DNA of 49,231 nt from Comamonadaceae bacterium. GTDB lineage: Bacteria; Pseudomonadota; Gammaproteobacteria; Burkholderiales; Burkholderiaceae_C. Made by a program: the position numbers and the translations under genes. The DNA lies in contig JAIXRH010000109.1 in the NCBI GenBank assembly GCA_027485285.1, positions 1-49,231 on the forward strand, given 5' to 3'. The notes beneath the pieces are model-generated. The model was not told the origin of the DNA. It ran no database searches and saw nothing but the letters and a program-made list of their open reading frames with translations. This document shows positions 17,871 to 29,261 of the stretch, piece after piece (the stretch's first letter is position 1; each line of letters begins with the position of its first letter).

Positions 17871-19073
17871 ATGCACACACCTCTTACTGCTCGCAGAGAA
17901 CTTCTGCTTCTCTTGTCGCTGAGCGGCATTCAGTTCACACACATCGTGGACTTCATGATCATGATGCCGCTGGGACCGCAGCTCACGAGCCTGTTTGACA
18001 TCAGCTTTGCTGAGTTTGGTTTGTTGGTCTCGGCTTACACGGTGGCTGCGGGCTTGTCTGGTTTGTTTGCCACCACCTTCATTGACCGCTTTGACCGCAA
18101 GCGTTTGTTGCTGACGCTGTATGTGTTGTTTGCCCTCACCACCGTGGCCTGCGGCATTGCGCCCACGTATGGCTGGCTGATGGCGGCGCGCATTGCATCA
18201 GGCTTTTTTGGTGGGGTGTTGTCCACCATGACGCAAACCATCATTGGCGATGTGGTGCCCTTTGAGCGTCGAGGCCGCGCCACGGGCATTGTGATGACGT
18301 CCTTTTCGGTCGCCACCGTGGCCGGTGTGCCTGCGGGCTTGATGTTTGCCAACCTGTGGGGTTGGCACTCGGCCTTCTTTGGCATTGGCGTGATGTGCCT
18401 CGCAATAGGGGCATTGGCCAACTACAGCGTGCCCCAGCTCGATGCCCATGTGGCCCATGCCAAAGACAAACACGTGTTGCACGCCATGGGCCAAGTGCTG
18501 GGCGAGCCCAACCAACGCATGGCCTTGCTTTTGTCAGCCACCATGATGTTTGCCGCCTTCACCATCATTCCGTACATCACGCTGTTTTTGCAAAACAACC
18601 AGATCATGGCGGCGCACGAAATTCCATGGCTTTACGTGTGTGGCGGCGTGGTCACGCTCTTCAGCGGGCGCTGGGTGGGCGGCGTGACCGACCGTCTGGG
18701 CAAGCGCGAGACCTTCCAGCGCGCGGTGCTGTTCTCCATCATTCCAATGGTGGTGGTCACCCTGCTAGAGCCGATGCCCCTGCCCTTTGTGTTGCTGGCA
18801 TCGACCACACTGTTCTTTGCCATGAACGCCCGCATGATCCCAGGCATGGCCTTGCTCACCTCCGCGGCCAACCCCAAATTTCGCGGCACCTTCATGTCGC
18901 TCAACGGTGCGGTGCAGTCCTTCTCCATGGGTGTGGCCGCTTGGGTAGGCGGCCTGTTGCTGCAAAGCGAACCCAGCGGTCAAGTGACGCACTATTGGCT
19001 GTGCGCCGTGGTGGCCAGCTGCGCGTCCCTGCTCGCGTATGAACTCGCCAAACGCGTTTCCATGCACGCGTAA
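17871..19073 (+). CDS. Major facilitator superfamily transporter
   Basis: The 400-residue protein has about twelve hydrophobic segments and MFS signatures: DRFDRKRLLL between helices 2 and 3, ARIASGFFGGVL in helix 4, FERRGRATGIVM, and GGVTDRLGKRETF in the central second-half loop. It resembles the drug:H+ antiporter/sugar-efflux type (AraJ-like), so export is likelier than import, but no substrate can be read from sequence. It has its own start 57 bases after the RnfB-like gene and converges with the VOC gene, leaving only six bases between stops. Confidence 0.87.
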   Translation: MHTPLTARRELLLLLSLSGIQFTHIVDFMIMMPLGPQLTSLFDISFAEFGLLVSAYTVAAGLSGLFATTFIDRFDRKRLLLTLYVLFALTTVACGIAPTYGWLMAARIASGFFGGVLSTMTQTIIGDVVPFERRGRATGIVMTSFSVATVAGVPAGLMFANLWGWHSAFFGIGVMCLAIGALANYSVPQLDAHVAHAKDKHVLHAMGQVLGEPNQRMALLLSATMMFAAFTIIPYITLFLQNNQIMAAHEIPWLYVCGGVVTLFSGRWVGGVTDRLGKRETFQRAVLFSIIPMVVVTLLEPMPLPFVLLASTTLFFAMNARMIPGMALLTSAANPKFRGTFMSLNGAVQSFSMGVAAWVGGLLLQSEPSGQVTHYWLCAVVASCASLLAYELAKRVSMHA

Positions 19074-19079
19074 CTGGCG

Positions 19080-19562
19080 TCAACCGTGTGACGTCGCCAA
19101 GGCCGCAAACGCCTGAACCACTTCAGGGGGCGCTTGCACCAATTCAATCAGCACACCTTCACCAGACAGAGGGAACTCATCGTTCGCCTTGGGGTGCATA
19201 AAGGTAATGTCAAAGCCTGCCGCGCCCTTGCGGATGCCGCCGGGTGCAAAGCGCACGCCTTGCGCGGTCAGCCATTGCACAGCCACAGGCAGGTCGTCGA
19301 TCCACAAACCGATGTGGTTCAAGGGCGTGGTGTGCACCGCAGGTTTTTTATCGATGTCCATGGGTTGCATCAAATCGACTTCGACTTTGAAGGGGCCCAC
19401 ACCGATGGCGCAAATGTCTTCGTCCACGTTCTCGCGCTCGCTTTGAAACGTGCCCGTGACGTCCAAACCCAACATGTCCACCCACAGCTTTTTCAAACGG
19501 CCTTTGTCAGGGCCGCCGATGGCGATTTGTTGGACACCTAAAACTTTGAAAGGGCGCGTCAT
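19080..19562 (-). CDS. VOC-fold protein, probable methylmalonyl-CoA epimerase
   Basis: The 160-residue protein has the two-module vicinal-oxygen-chelate fold. In the second module His83 ([10 protein letters not shown]) and Glu140 (GVLIELVQ) align by eye with metal-binding and catalytic residues of methylmalonyl-CoA epimerase, and FMHPKAND matches the epimerase FMHPK stretch. In the first module the usual His is Gln12 and the usual Gln is Asp63, so the metal site is atypical. Its ATG directly abuts the pccA stop, making it the last gene of the propionyl-CoA cassette, where an epimerase is needed between carboxylase and mutase. An unrelated VOC role cannot be excluded. Confidence 0.7.
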   Translation of the reverse strand: MTRPFKVLGVQQIAIGGPDKGRLKKLWVDMLGLDVTGTFQSERENVDEDICAIGVGPFKVEVDLMQPMDIDKKPAVHTTPLNHIGLWIDDLPVAVQWLTAQGVRFAPGGIRKGAAGFDITFMHPKANDEFPLSGEGVLIELVQAPPEVVQAFAALATSHG

Positions 19563-21611
19563 TTATTCAAACTCCACAATCATCTGGTCCACGGTGAGCG
19601 ATTCGCCTTTGGCGGCCACCACTTGTTTCACCACGCCATCGGCGGCGGCAAACAACACGTTTTCCATCTTCATGGCTTCGATCACGGCCACCCGCTCGCC
19701 CGCTTGAACTTTCTGGCCGACGGTGACGGCCACGTCCACCAACAGGCCTGGCATGGGGGACAAGACAAAACGGCTCAGATCAGGCGGCGCTTTGAAAGGC
19801 ATGAGCTTGTGCAGCTCGGCCATTCGGGGCGACATGACCAGCGCTTCGATGCGGGTGCCGTTGTGCTGCACTTGCAGGGCCAGCGGATTTTTAACGGTGC
19901 CACGTTCAACCTGGGCCATGAAGGGCTTGCCATTGCAAGTGCCTGCGATGCGGATGTCGTTCAAGCGCGAGTTGCTGGCGATGGCGTAGGTTTTGCCATT
20001 CACCGTGATCTGCGCTTCGCCGTGCTTGCCCGCAATTTCGTCCACATGCACAGGCACATAACGGTTGTTGCCCGCTTTGCCCAGCTCCACCACCGCGTAA
20101 TCTTGGCCCACTTGCACGTCGTACCCCGGCAACTGACCGCTCAAGCCTGCCGCGCGTTCGCGCGATTTGCGACGCACAAAAGCGGCCAAGGCGGCCAAAA
20201 AGTCGTGGTCGTCGTGGGGCACGTCTTCCGCGCGAAAGCCTTTGCCGTACTGCTCGGCAATGAAGCCAGTGTTGAAGTCCCCCGAGACAAAGCGCGGGTG
20301 CGCCAGCAAGGCGGCTTGGAAAGGAATGTTGGAGCTGATGCCGCGAATCACAAAACCGTTCAGGGCTTCGCGCATTTTGGCAATGGCGTCGTTGCGGTCT
20401 TGACCGTGCACGATCAGTTTGGCGATCATCGAGTCATAGAACATCGGGATCTCGCCGCCGTCTTGCACCCCCGTGTCCACGCGCACGCCAAACAAATCAG
20501 CCGTGTTCGCTTGGAACATGGTTTGTTTGGGCGTTTGGAAACGCACCAAACGACCGGTGGAAGGCAAGAAATTACGGAAGGGGTCTTCGGCGTTGATGCG
20601 GCACTCGATGGCCCAGCCGTTGCGTTGCACATCTTTTTGCGCGATCGGCAGTTGCTCGCCTGCGGCCACGCGGATCATCATCTCGACCAAGTCCAGGCCA
20701 GTGATGGCTTCGGTCACGGGATGCTCCACCTGCAAGCGGGTGTTCATCTCCAAAAAGTAAAAACTCTGGTCTTTGCCGACCACAAACTCCACCGTGCCGG
20801 CCGATTGGTATTTCACCGCCTTGGCCAGTTGCACCGCCTGCTCGCCCATGGCTTTGCGCGTCGCCTCAGAGATGAAAGGCGATGGCGCTTCTTCAATCAC
20901 TTTTTGGTGACGGCGCTGGATCGAGCACTCGCGCTCGTTCAAATACACCACGTTGCCGTGGCTATCGCCCAGCACTTGAATTTCGATGTGGCGCGGCTCT
21001 TCGACGAACTTTTCGATGAACACACGGTCATCGCCAAAGCTGTTGCGGGCTTCGTTGCGGCAAGAGGTGAAGCCTTCAAACGCTTCTTTGTCGTTGAACG
21101 CCACGCGCAAGCCTTTGCCGCCGCCGCCCGCCGAGGCTTTGATCATCACGGGGTAGCCGATGCCTTTGGCGATCTCGACGGCTTTTTCAGCGGTTTCAAT
21201 CGCGTCGTTCACGCCGGGAATGCAGTTGACGCCCGCAGCACCCGCCAGTTTTTTGGACTCGATCTTGTCGCCCATGGCGGCGATCGAAAAGTGGCGCGGG
21301 CCGATGAAGGCAATGCCTTCGTCTTCGCAGCGCTTGGCGAACTCGGCGTTCTCGCTCAAGAAACCGTAGCCGGGGTGAATGGCCTGTGCGCCGGTGGCTT
21401 TGGCGGCGGCAATGATTTTGTCGGCCACCAAGTAGGACTCGCGCGAAGCGGCGGGGCCAATCAACACGGCCTCATCGGCCAGTTGCACATGGCGTGCTTC
21501 TTTGTCGGCTTCCGAGTAAACGGCCACGGTTTGGATGCCCATTTTTTGGGCGGTGGCAATGACGCGGCATGCGATTTCGCCACGGTTGGCAATCAAGATT
21601 TTGGTGAACAT
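19563..21611 (-). CDS. pccA: Propionyl-CoA (acyl-CoA) carboxylase alpha subunit, biotin carboxylase-BCCP
   Basis: The 682-residue subunit carboxylates biotin using ATP and bicarbonate. Residues 1 to about 450 are biotin carboxylase (MFTKILIANRGEIACRVIAT, the glycine-rich KASAGGGGKGLR, and EMNTRLQVEHPVTE). A middle domain follows, then a C-terminal biotinyl domain with EAMKMENVLF, where Lys648 is the biotin site. Length and domains match PccA rather than free-standing AccC. It lies 20 bases after pccB with an AGGAG-type sequence before ATG 21611. Acetyl-CoA or methylcrotonyl-CoA activity is less likely given the mutase nearby. Confidence 0.93.
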   Translation of the reverse strand: MFTKILIANRGEIACRVIATAQKMGIQTVAVYSEADKEARHVQLADEAVLIGPAASRESYLVADKIIAAAKATGAQAIHPGYGFLSENAEFAKRCEDEGIAFIGPRHFSIAAMGDKIESKKLAGAAGVNCIPGVNDAIETAEKAVEIAKGIGYPVMIKASAGGGGKGLRVAFNDKEAFEGFTSCRNEARNSFGDDRVFIEKFVEEPRHIEIQVLGDSHGNVVYLNERECSIQRRHQKVIEEAPSPFISEATRKAMGEQAVQLAKAVKYQSAGTVEFVVGKDQSFYFLEMNTRLQVEHPVTEAITGLDLVEMMIRVAAGEQLPIAQKDVQRNGWAIECRINAEDPFRNFLPSTGRLVRFQTPKQTMFQANTADLFGVRVDTGVQDGGEIPMFYDSMIAKLIVHGQDRNDAIAKMREALNGFVIRGISSNIPFQAALLAHPRFVSGDFNTGFIAEQYGKGFRAEDVPHDDHDFLAALAAFVRRKSRERAAGLSGQLPGYDVQVGQDYAVVELGKAGNNRYVPVHVDEIAGKHGEAQITVNGKTYAIASNSRLNDIRIAGTCNGKPFMAQVERGTVKNPLALQVQHNGTRIEALVMSPRMAELHKLMPFKAPPDLSRFVLSPMPGLLVDVAVTVGQKVQAGERVAVIEAMKMENVLFAAADGVVKQVVAAKGESLTVDQMIVEFE

Positions 21612-21631
21612 GTTCTTCTTCTCCTAGCGGC

Positions 21632-23164
21632 TTAGAGCGGAATATTCCCGTGCTTGCGCCAGGGGTTGTCGAGCTTCTTGTCTTTGAGCATGACCAGCGA
21701 GCGGCAAATGCGCTTGCGGGTTTCGTGCGGCTGGATCACATCGTCTATGAAGCCACGTGCGCCCGCCACAAAGGGGTTGGCAAAGCGGGCTTTGTATTCG
21801 GCTTCTTTGGCGGCCAGTTTTTCAGGGTCGCCTTTGTCCTCGCGGAAAATGATTTCCACCGCGCCTTTGGCACCCATGACCGCAATTTCTGCGTTGGGCC
21901 AGGCAAAGTTCACGTCACCGCGCAAGTGCTTGGAGGCCATCACGTCATAGGCACCGCCATAGGCCTTGCGTGTGATGACCGTGATTTTGGGCACGGTGCA
22001 CTCAGCGTAGGCATAGAGCAGCTTCGCGCCGTGCTTGATGATGCCGCCGTACTCTTGCGAGGTGCCGGGCATGAAACCGGGCACATCCACGAAGGTGATG
22101 ACGGGGATGTTGAAGGCATCGCAAAAACGCACAAAGCGCGCCGCCTTGATCGAGCTCTTGATGTCCAAGCAACCGGCCAGCACCAAGGGCTGATTCGCCA
22201 CGATGCCCACGGTTTGCCCTTCCATGCGCGCAAAGCCGATCAGGATGTTTTTGGCGTAGTCGGGCTGCAGCTCAAAGAAGTCGCCATCGTCCACCGTTTT
22301 GACGATGAGTTCTTTCATGTCATAGGCTTTGTTGGGGTTCTCGGGCACCAAGGTGTCGAGGCTCATGTCCAAACGGCCAACAGGGTCGCCGCTGGCACGC
22401 ACCGGTGCTTTTTCGCGGTTGTTGAGCGGCAGGTAGTTGTAGAGGCGGCGCAGCATCAGCAATGCTTCGACGTCGTTCTCGAACGCCATGTCGGCCACGC
22501 CACTCTTGGTGGTGTGGGTCAAAGCGCCGCCCAGCTCTTCGGCGGTGACTTCTTCGTGGGTCACGGTCTTGACCACTTCGGGGCCGGTCACAAACATGTA
22601 GGAGGTGTCTTTGACCATGAAGATGAAGTCAGTCAAAGCGGGCGAATACACCGCGCCACCGGCAGAAGGCCCCATGATCAGGCTGATCTGGGGCACCACG
22701 CCACTGGCCATCACGTTGCGCTGGAACACATCGGCATAGCCGCCCAAAGAGGCCACGCCTTCTTGAATGCGTGCGCCACCTGAATCGTTCAAGCCGATCA
22801 CGGGCGCACCGACTTTCATCGCCTGATCCATGATCTTGCAAATTTTCTCGGCATGGGTTTCTGACAAGGCGCCGCCATACACGGTGAAATCTTGGCTGAA
22901 CACAAACACCAAGCGGCCGTTGATCATGCCGTAGCCGGTGACCACACCATCGCCTGGAATTTTGTTGTCTTCCATGCCGAAGTCGGTGCAACGGTGCTCG
23001 ACGAACATGTCCCACTCTTCAAAGGTGCCTTCGTCCAGCAACACCTCGATGCGTTCACGCGCCGTGAGTTTGCCTTTGGCGTGTTGCGCATCGATGCGCT
23101 TTTGCCCGCCACCCAAACGTGCGGCAGCACGCTTTTGCTCCAGTTGTTCGTTGATGTCTTGCAT
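21632..23164 (-). CDS. pccB: Propionyl-CoA carboxylase beta subunit (carboxyltransferase)
   Basis: The 510-residue carboxyltransferase moves CO2 from biotin to propionyl-CoA. It has [34 protein letters not shown] (acyl-CoA oxyanion region), [35 protein letters not shown], and [14 protein letters not shown]. The C-terminal [14 protein letters not shown] with a basic end is typical. I start at ATG 23164 because GGAG lies ten bases upstream; the GTG at 23170 would be only four bases from it. It lies 24 bases after meaB. Confidence 0.94.
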   Translation of the reverse strand: MQDINEQLEQKRAAARLGGGQKRIDAQHAKGKLTARERIEVLLDEGTFEEWDMFVEHRCTDFGMEDNKIPGDGVVTGYGMINGRLVFVFSQDFTVYGGALSETHAEKICKIMDQAMKVGAPVIGLNDSGGARIQEGVASLGGYADVFQRNVMASGVVPQISLIMGPSAGGAVYSPALTDFIFMVKDTSYMFVTGPEVVKTVTHEEVTAEELGGALTHTTKSGVADMAFENDVEALLMLRRLYNYLPLNNREKAPVRASGDPVGRLDMSLDTLVPENPNKAYDMKELIVKTVDDGDFFELQPDYAKNILIGFARMEGQTVGIVANQPLVLAGCLDIKSSIKAARFVRFCDAFNIPVITFVDVPGFMPGTSQEYGGIIKHGAKLLYAYAECTVPKITVITRKAYGGAYDVMASKHLRGDVNFAWPNAEIAVMGAKGAVEIIFREDKGDPEKLAAKEAEYKARFANPFVAGARGFIDDVIQPHETRKRICRSLVMLKDKKLDNPWRKHGNIPL

Positions 23165-23188
23165 GCTCACTTTTCTCCAGGAAGATTC

Positions 23189-24220
23189 TCAATTGAGCCC
23201 AACGCTTTGACTTGTCGTTTCAAAAGCGCCGAGCAGCTGACGGGCAGCCGTGGAAGCGGCCAATTCGCCCGCCGCGACTTGTTGGCTGAGTTGGGGCAGC
23301 AGCGTTTGCACACTGGGCTGGGCCCGAAAGTTTTGTTTTAGTCCTGCGTCGATGCGCTCCCACATCCACGACAGGGCTTGCTGTTGGCGGCGCAGCGCCA
23401 AGCGGCCATTGGCTGTTTGCAAGCCACGGAACGCCATGACCGCCGACCAAAAATTGTCCACGCCCTGACCCAGCAAGGCACTCAGTTGCACCACCTTGGG
23501 GTGCCAAAGGGTATCGTCAGCGTGCGCATGACCCGACCCACCGTGCATGCCCAACAATTGCAACGCACTGGTGATCTGTAACTCGGCGCGGGTGGCCGCG
23601 ATGGCATCGATGTCGGCCTTGTTGATGACCACCAAGTCAGCAATTTCCATCACGCCTTTTTTGATGGCCTGCAAATCGTCACCTGCGTTGGGCAGCTGCA
23701 TGAGCACAAACATGTCGGTCATGTTGGCCACAGCGGTTTCACTTTGGCCCACGCCCACCGTCTCGACGATGACCACGTCGTAGCCTGCGGCCTCACACAC
23801 CAGCATGGACTCGCGCGTTTTCTCGGCCACGCCACCCAAAGTGCCGCTGCTGGGGCTGGGGCGGATGTAGGCGCGCTGGTGCACGCTGAGCAACTCCATG
23901 CGGGTTTTGTCGCCCAAGATAGAGCCGCCAGACACGGTTGAGGAAGGGTCAATCGTCAGCACCGCCACACGGTGACCTTGCGCGATCAGGTAAAGGCCCA
24001 AGGCCTCAATGAAGGTGGATTTACCCACGCCCGGCACACCACTGATGCCCAGACGGAATGACTGGCCCGTGTGCGGCAACATGGCGGTGAGCAGCTCATC
24101 GGCCAAGGCGCGGTGGTCCGTGCGCGTGGACTCCAGCAAGGTGATGGCTTTGGCCATCGCGCGGCGCTGCACGGGCGCGTTGCCCTGCAGCAGACCTTGC
24201 AACAACTGATCAGGCGTCAC
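23189..24220 (-). CDS. meaB: Methylmalonyl-CoA mutase-associated GTPase MeaB
   Basis: The roughly 343-residue G3E-family GTPase protects and reactivates the B12-dependent mutase. Walker A is GVPGVGKST, followed by [21 protein letters not shown] and [11 protein letters not shown] (switch regions), and VVINKADI as the base-specificity motif. It is immediately downstream of the mutase gene, the usual location. The start is uncertain: GTG at 24220 ([14 protein letters not shown]) fits the family, while a longer frame from 24277 would overlap the mutase stop by 35 bases. It is also annotated as ArgK/LAO transport ATPase in older work. Confidence 0.92.
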   Translation of the reverse strand: MTPDQLLQGLLQGNAPVQRRAMAKAITLLESTRTDHRALADELLTAMLPHTGQSFRLGISGVPGVGKSTFIEALGLYLIAQGHRVAVLTIDPSSTVSGGSILGDKTRMELLSVHQRAYIRPSPSSGTLGGVAEKTRESMLVCEAAGYDVVIVETVGVGQSETAVANMTDMFVLMQLPNAGDDLQAIKKGVMEIADLVVINKADIDAIAATRAELQITSALQLLGMHGGSGHAHADDTLWHPKVVQLSALLGQGVDNFWSAVMAFRGLQTANGRLALRRQQQALSWMWERIDAGLKQNFRAQPSVQTLLPQLSQQVAAGELAASTAARQLLGAFETTSQSVGLN

Positions 24221-24242
24221 GCCGGTATTCCGCTGTGACCGT

Positions 24243-26453
<2,211 letters not shown>

Positions 26454-26528
26454 GGCAAATCACTCTTCAAAGGGGTGTGCAGCAATCAAGTCACCCAAGC
26501 TTAGCCTAGGGTTGATTCGTTGGAAAGA

Positions 26529-26556
26529 ATCATATCATTCATAATTATTCATTCAA
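26529..26556 (-). promoter_or_regulatory. Candidate promoter for the mutase operon, overlapping ATTCAT repeats
   Basis: On the minus strand TTGAAT and TATGAT are separated by 16 bases, 75 bases before the mutase ATG. The region is markedly AT-rich. On the plus strand ATTCAT occurs at 26537-26542 and again at 26547-26552, exactly one helical turn apart and inside the promoter spacer. This makes it a plausible regulator site between the divergent mutase and GntR genes. Confidence 0.45.
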
Positions 26557-26584
26557 AATCTTATACAAGCTTACAATTCACGCC

Positions 26585-27220
26585 ATGGCTGCCGTTACCC
26601 TCACCCCTCGTGCCCTGTATGAAGAAGTCGCTGAACTGCTGCGTCAGCGCATTTTTGCGGCCGACTTAAAGCCCGGCAGCTGGATTGACGAGATGCGCTT
26701 GGCCGAGGAATACGGCATCAGCCGCACGCCCATGCGCGAGGCCCTCAAGGTGCTGGCCGCCGAAGGCCTGGTGACCATGAAAGTCCGTCGGGGTGCCTAC
26801 GTGACCGAGGTCAACGACAAAGACCAGCGCGATGTGTACCACCTGCTCTCGCTGTTGGAGTCAGACGCGGCGGGTGTGGTGGCCTCGGAGGCCACGGCCG
26901 AACAACTGCAAGAGTTGCAAGCCCTGCACGCCGAGCTGACCTTGGCGAAGGCTGACCATGAAAAGTTTTTTGAAGTGAACGAGCGCTTTCACATGCGTTT
27001 GCTGGAAATCGCCAACAACCGTTGGCGCGACCAAATGGTGGCGGACCTGCGCAAGGTGATGAAACTCAACCGCCATAACTCGCTGTTTAAAAGCGGCCGA
27101 CTGGAAGAATCGCTCAAAGAACACCAAGCCATCATGGATGCGTTGATGGCGCGCAACGCGGCGCTCTGTGCGCAGCGCATGCGCGAACACTTTGCCAATG
27201 GCTTAGAGGCCGCCAGCTAA
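26585..27220 (+). CDS. GntR-family regulator, FadR/FCD subfamily
   Basis: The 211-residue protein has an N-terminal winged helix (LYEEVAELLRQRIFAADLKPG through YGISRTPMREALKVLAAEGLV and RRGAYVTEV, residues about 10-75). The C-terminal helical FCD ligand domain contains FHMRLLEIANN and a late HQAIMDALMARNA, with histidines that usually hold a metal ion. It is divergent from the mutase operon across 131 bases, so it probably controls propionyl-CoA or methylmalonyl-CoA metabolism and may respond to an intermediate. The ligand is an inference from position only. Confidence 0.88.
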   Translation: MAAVTLTPRALYEEVAELLRQRIFAADLKPGSWIDEMRLAEEYGISRTPMREALKVLAAEGLVTMKVRRGAYVTEVNDKDQRDVYHLLSLLESDAAGVVASEATAEQLQELQALHAELTLAKADHEKFFEVNERFHMRLLEIANNRWRDQMVADLRKVMKLNRHNSLFKSGRLEESLKEHQAIMDALMARNAALCAQRMREHFANGLEAAS

Positions 27221-27236
27221 AACTGAAAGTGTCGAG

Positions 27237-28178
27237 CTAAACCTCTTCGGTTTGAATTGTTGCGCGATGGGCAGTTTGCACCGCCATGACCAAGCCTACG
27301 CCAGACAAAATCAAAGCACCGCCTGCAAGATGGTGCCAGCCCAAGGGCTCACCCAACACCAGCCAAGTGACCACGGCGGCATAAAGTGGCCCCAGGTAAA
27401 GCGTCATGGCCACGCGACTTGGGCCCAAGACTTTTTGGGTCCAGCCGTAAATCCAATAAGCAGCCAAACCTGGCAGCAAAGCCGTGATGGCCATCAAAAC
27501 CCAAGCATGCAGGGTCAGTACTGGTGTGCTGGCAAGGCTCAGTTCCCAAACTGCAAACGGCAACAGCACCGCCACACCACCCCAACAAATGCAAGCCAAC
27601 TGCGCGGTGGGGCTCAGGGTGGTGGGCCAGCGCTTTTGCAACAAGGCATAAGCCGCCCATGACAGAGAAGCCGCCACGATCCACAAATCGCCGGGGACGA
27701 GCGCCACGTGCGACAAATGCGCCCACTCGCCCTTCACCACCACATGCACCACACCAGCCATGGCCAGCACCACGCCAAGTGTTTGTCGTTTAGAAAAGTG
27801 CTCACCCAACCAAAGCACGGAGCCCACAGCAATCAAGACGGGCGAAGAAGCGTAGATGAGTGAGATGTTCATGCCCACCGTGCTCTCACCCGCAAGGTAA
27901 ACCCACGCCCCGCAAATCCACATGCCACAAGCGCCCAGGGCAACATAGCGCCAGCGGTGTTGCCACACATAGCTTTGCTGCGCACGCAACTCTTGCCAGC
28001 TGAGCGCAGCCAACACAGCCCCTGCAATGCCCCAGCGCCCCAGGGCCAAGATATGCGGCGAAACCACGCCGGGGGCTTGGCGAGCCGCCACGATGTTGAC
28101 GGTCCACAGCAAGGGAATGAGCCAAATCAATGCCAAGGCCCAGCGCCGCGCACGCGGACTGACGTGGTCAGTGGGCAT
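27237..28178 (-). CDS. DMT-superfamily transporter with two EamA domains
   Basis: The roughly 313-residue protein has ten hydrophobic segments arranged as two EamA repeats. The first starts ALALIWLIPLLWTVNIVAARQ, and the second contains LSWAAYALLQKRW and ends in LGWHHLAGGALILSGVGLVMA, the usual final helix. Such proteins are mostly exporters of amino acids or metabolites. I place the start at ATG 28178 (MPTDHVSP), overlapping the dusA 3' end by 11 bases; the longer frame to 28244 encodes residues inside dusA with no family match. It is probably co-transcribed with dusA. Confidence 0.85.
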   Translation of the reverse strand: MPTDHVSPRARRWALALIWLIPLLWTVNIVAARQAPGVVSPHILALGRWGIAGAVLAALSWQELRAQQSYVWQHRWRYVALGACGMWICGAWVYLAGESTVGMNISLIYASSPVLIAVGSVLWLGEHFSKRQTLGVVLAMAGVVHVVVKGEWAHLSHVALVPGDLWIVAASLSWAAYALLQKRWPTTLSPTAQLACICWGGVAVLLPFAVWELSLASTPVLTLHAWVLMAITALLPGLAAYWIYGWTQKVLGPSRVAMTLYLGPLYAAVVTWLVLGEPLGWHHLAGGALILSGVGLVMAVQTAHRATIQTEEV

Positions 28179-29202
28179 CGTGCACGCGTTCTTGCACAGG
28201 ATCTTGCGGATGCTCAGCACCGCGTGCCAAAGCCTCACGCGCAAGCTTCAGCACCTCACGCGGTGGCAAGGGTTTGAGCTTGTGGTTGCTCCACGTCTGT
28301 CGCCACAAACGCGCACCGCGTTGACCATGAAACAAGCCCAGCATGTGACGCGCAATCGGGTACCACGGGCAGCCGTCTTCCGCAAAGGCACGCTCCATGT
28401 AGGCGACCATGGCCTCTTCCACCGCTTCGCGGCTGAGTGTTTCATGTGGGTCGTTGTAAAACTCCTCGTCCCACGTAGTCAACAGCCACGGGCGGTAATA
28501 CGCTTCGCGCCCCAACATCACGCCATCCACATGCTGCAAGTGCTCGGCCATCTGCGCATTGGAGGTGATGCCGCCATTGATGGCAATCACCAAATGAGGG
28601 AAATCTTTTTTCAGTTGGTAGCCCAGGTCGTAGCGCAGTGGCGGTACTTCACGATTTTCTTTGGGACTCAAACCATCCAGCCACGCATTGCGTGCGTGCA
28701 CGATGAACACCTGGCAGCCCGCATCGCTGACGGTGCCCACAAAGTCGCGCACAAAGTCGTAGCTCTCGATGCGGTCAATGCCAATGCGGTGCTTCACCGT
28801 CACAGGAATGCTCACCACATCCAGCATGGCCTTCACACCATCGGCCACGGTGTGCGGCTCGTTCATCAAACACGCACCAAACGCGCCACGCTGCACACGA
28901 TCAGACGGGCAACCGCAGTTGAGGTTGATTTCGTTGTAGCCCCATTGCTCGCCGAGCTTCGCGCCATGCGCCAAATCAGCCGCATCGCTGCCGCCCAGTT
29001 GCAGCGCCACCGGATGCTCTTCGGCGTTGAAACGCAAATGCCGTTGCGTGTCGCCGTGGCGCAGCGCCCCCGTGGTGACCATCTCGGTGTAGAGCAAAGT
29101 GTTGCGGCTGAGCAGGCGGTGGAAGTAACGGCAATGGCGATCCGTCCAATCCATCATCGGGGCAACTGAAGTGCGCCAAAGCGAGGCATCAGGAAAATTC
29201 AT
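28168..29202 (-). CDS. dusA: tRNA-dihydrouridine(20/20a) synthase DusA
   Basis: The 344-residue flavoenzyme reduces uridines 20 and 20a in the tRNA D loop. The barrel start has SVAPMMDWTDRHCRYFHRLL. The catalytic region NLNCGCPSDRVQRGAFGACLM holds active-site Cys98, and VIAINGGITSNAQ and DGVMLGREAYYRPWLL are FMN-phosphate binding segments. The DWTDRHCR signature and length separate DusA from DusB and DusC. It lies 59 bases after the aminotransferase gene. Confidence 0.94.
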   Translation of the reverse strand: MNFPDASLWRTSVAPMMDWTDRHCRYFHRLLSRNTLLYTEMVTTGALRHGDTQRHLRFNAEEHPVALQLGGSDAADLAHGAKLGEQWGYNEINLNCGCPSDRVQRGAFGACLMNEPHTVADGVKAMLDVVSIPVTVKHRIGIDRIESYDFVRDFVGTVSDAGCQVFIVHARNAWLDGLSPKENREVPPLRYDLGYQLKKDFPHLVIAINGGITSNAQMAEHLQHVDGVMLGREAYYRPWLLTTWDEEFYNDPHETLSREAVEEAMVAYMERAFAEDGCPWYPIARHMLGLFHGQRGARLWRQTWSNHKLKPLPPREVLKLAREALARGAEHPQDPVQERVHDAH

Positions 29203-29261
29203 GCGGTGATTATCCCGACTTCTTCAGCGGCCCCAATGCGGGGCACGTCGTCGTCGCTCAC

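Noticed and set aside
19623-21635. A 670-codon open frame on the plus strand
   Set aside because: It lies wholly opposite pccA, whose biotin carboxylase and biotinyl motifs are unambiguous. The antisense protein is rich in His, Val and Gly and matches no family I know; high GC coding strands often give such mirror frames.
21650-22783. A 377-codon open frame on the plus strand
   Set aside because: It is antisense to pccB and has the same mirror-type composition.
28027-29169. A 380-codon open frame on the plus strand
   Set aside because: It is opposite dusA and the start of the DMT gene, both with clear family motifs.
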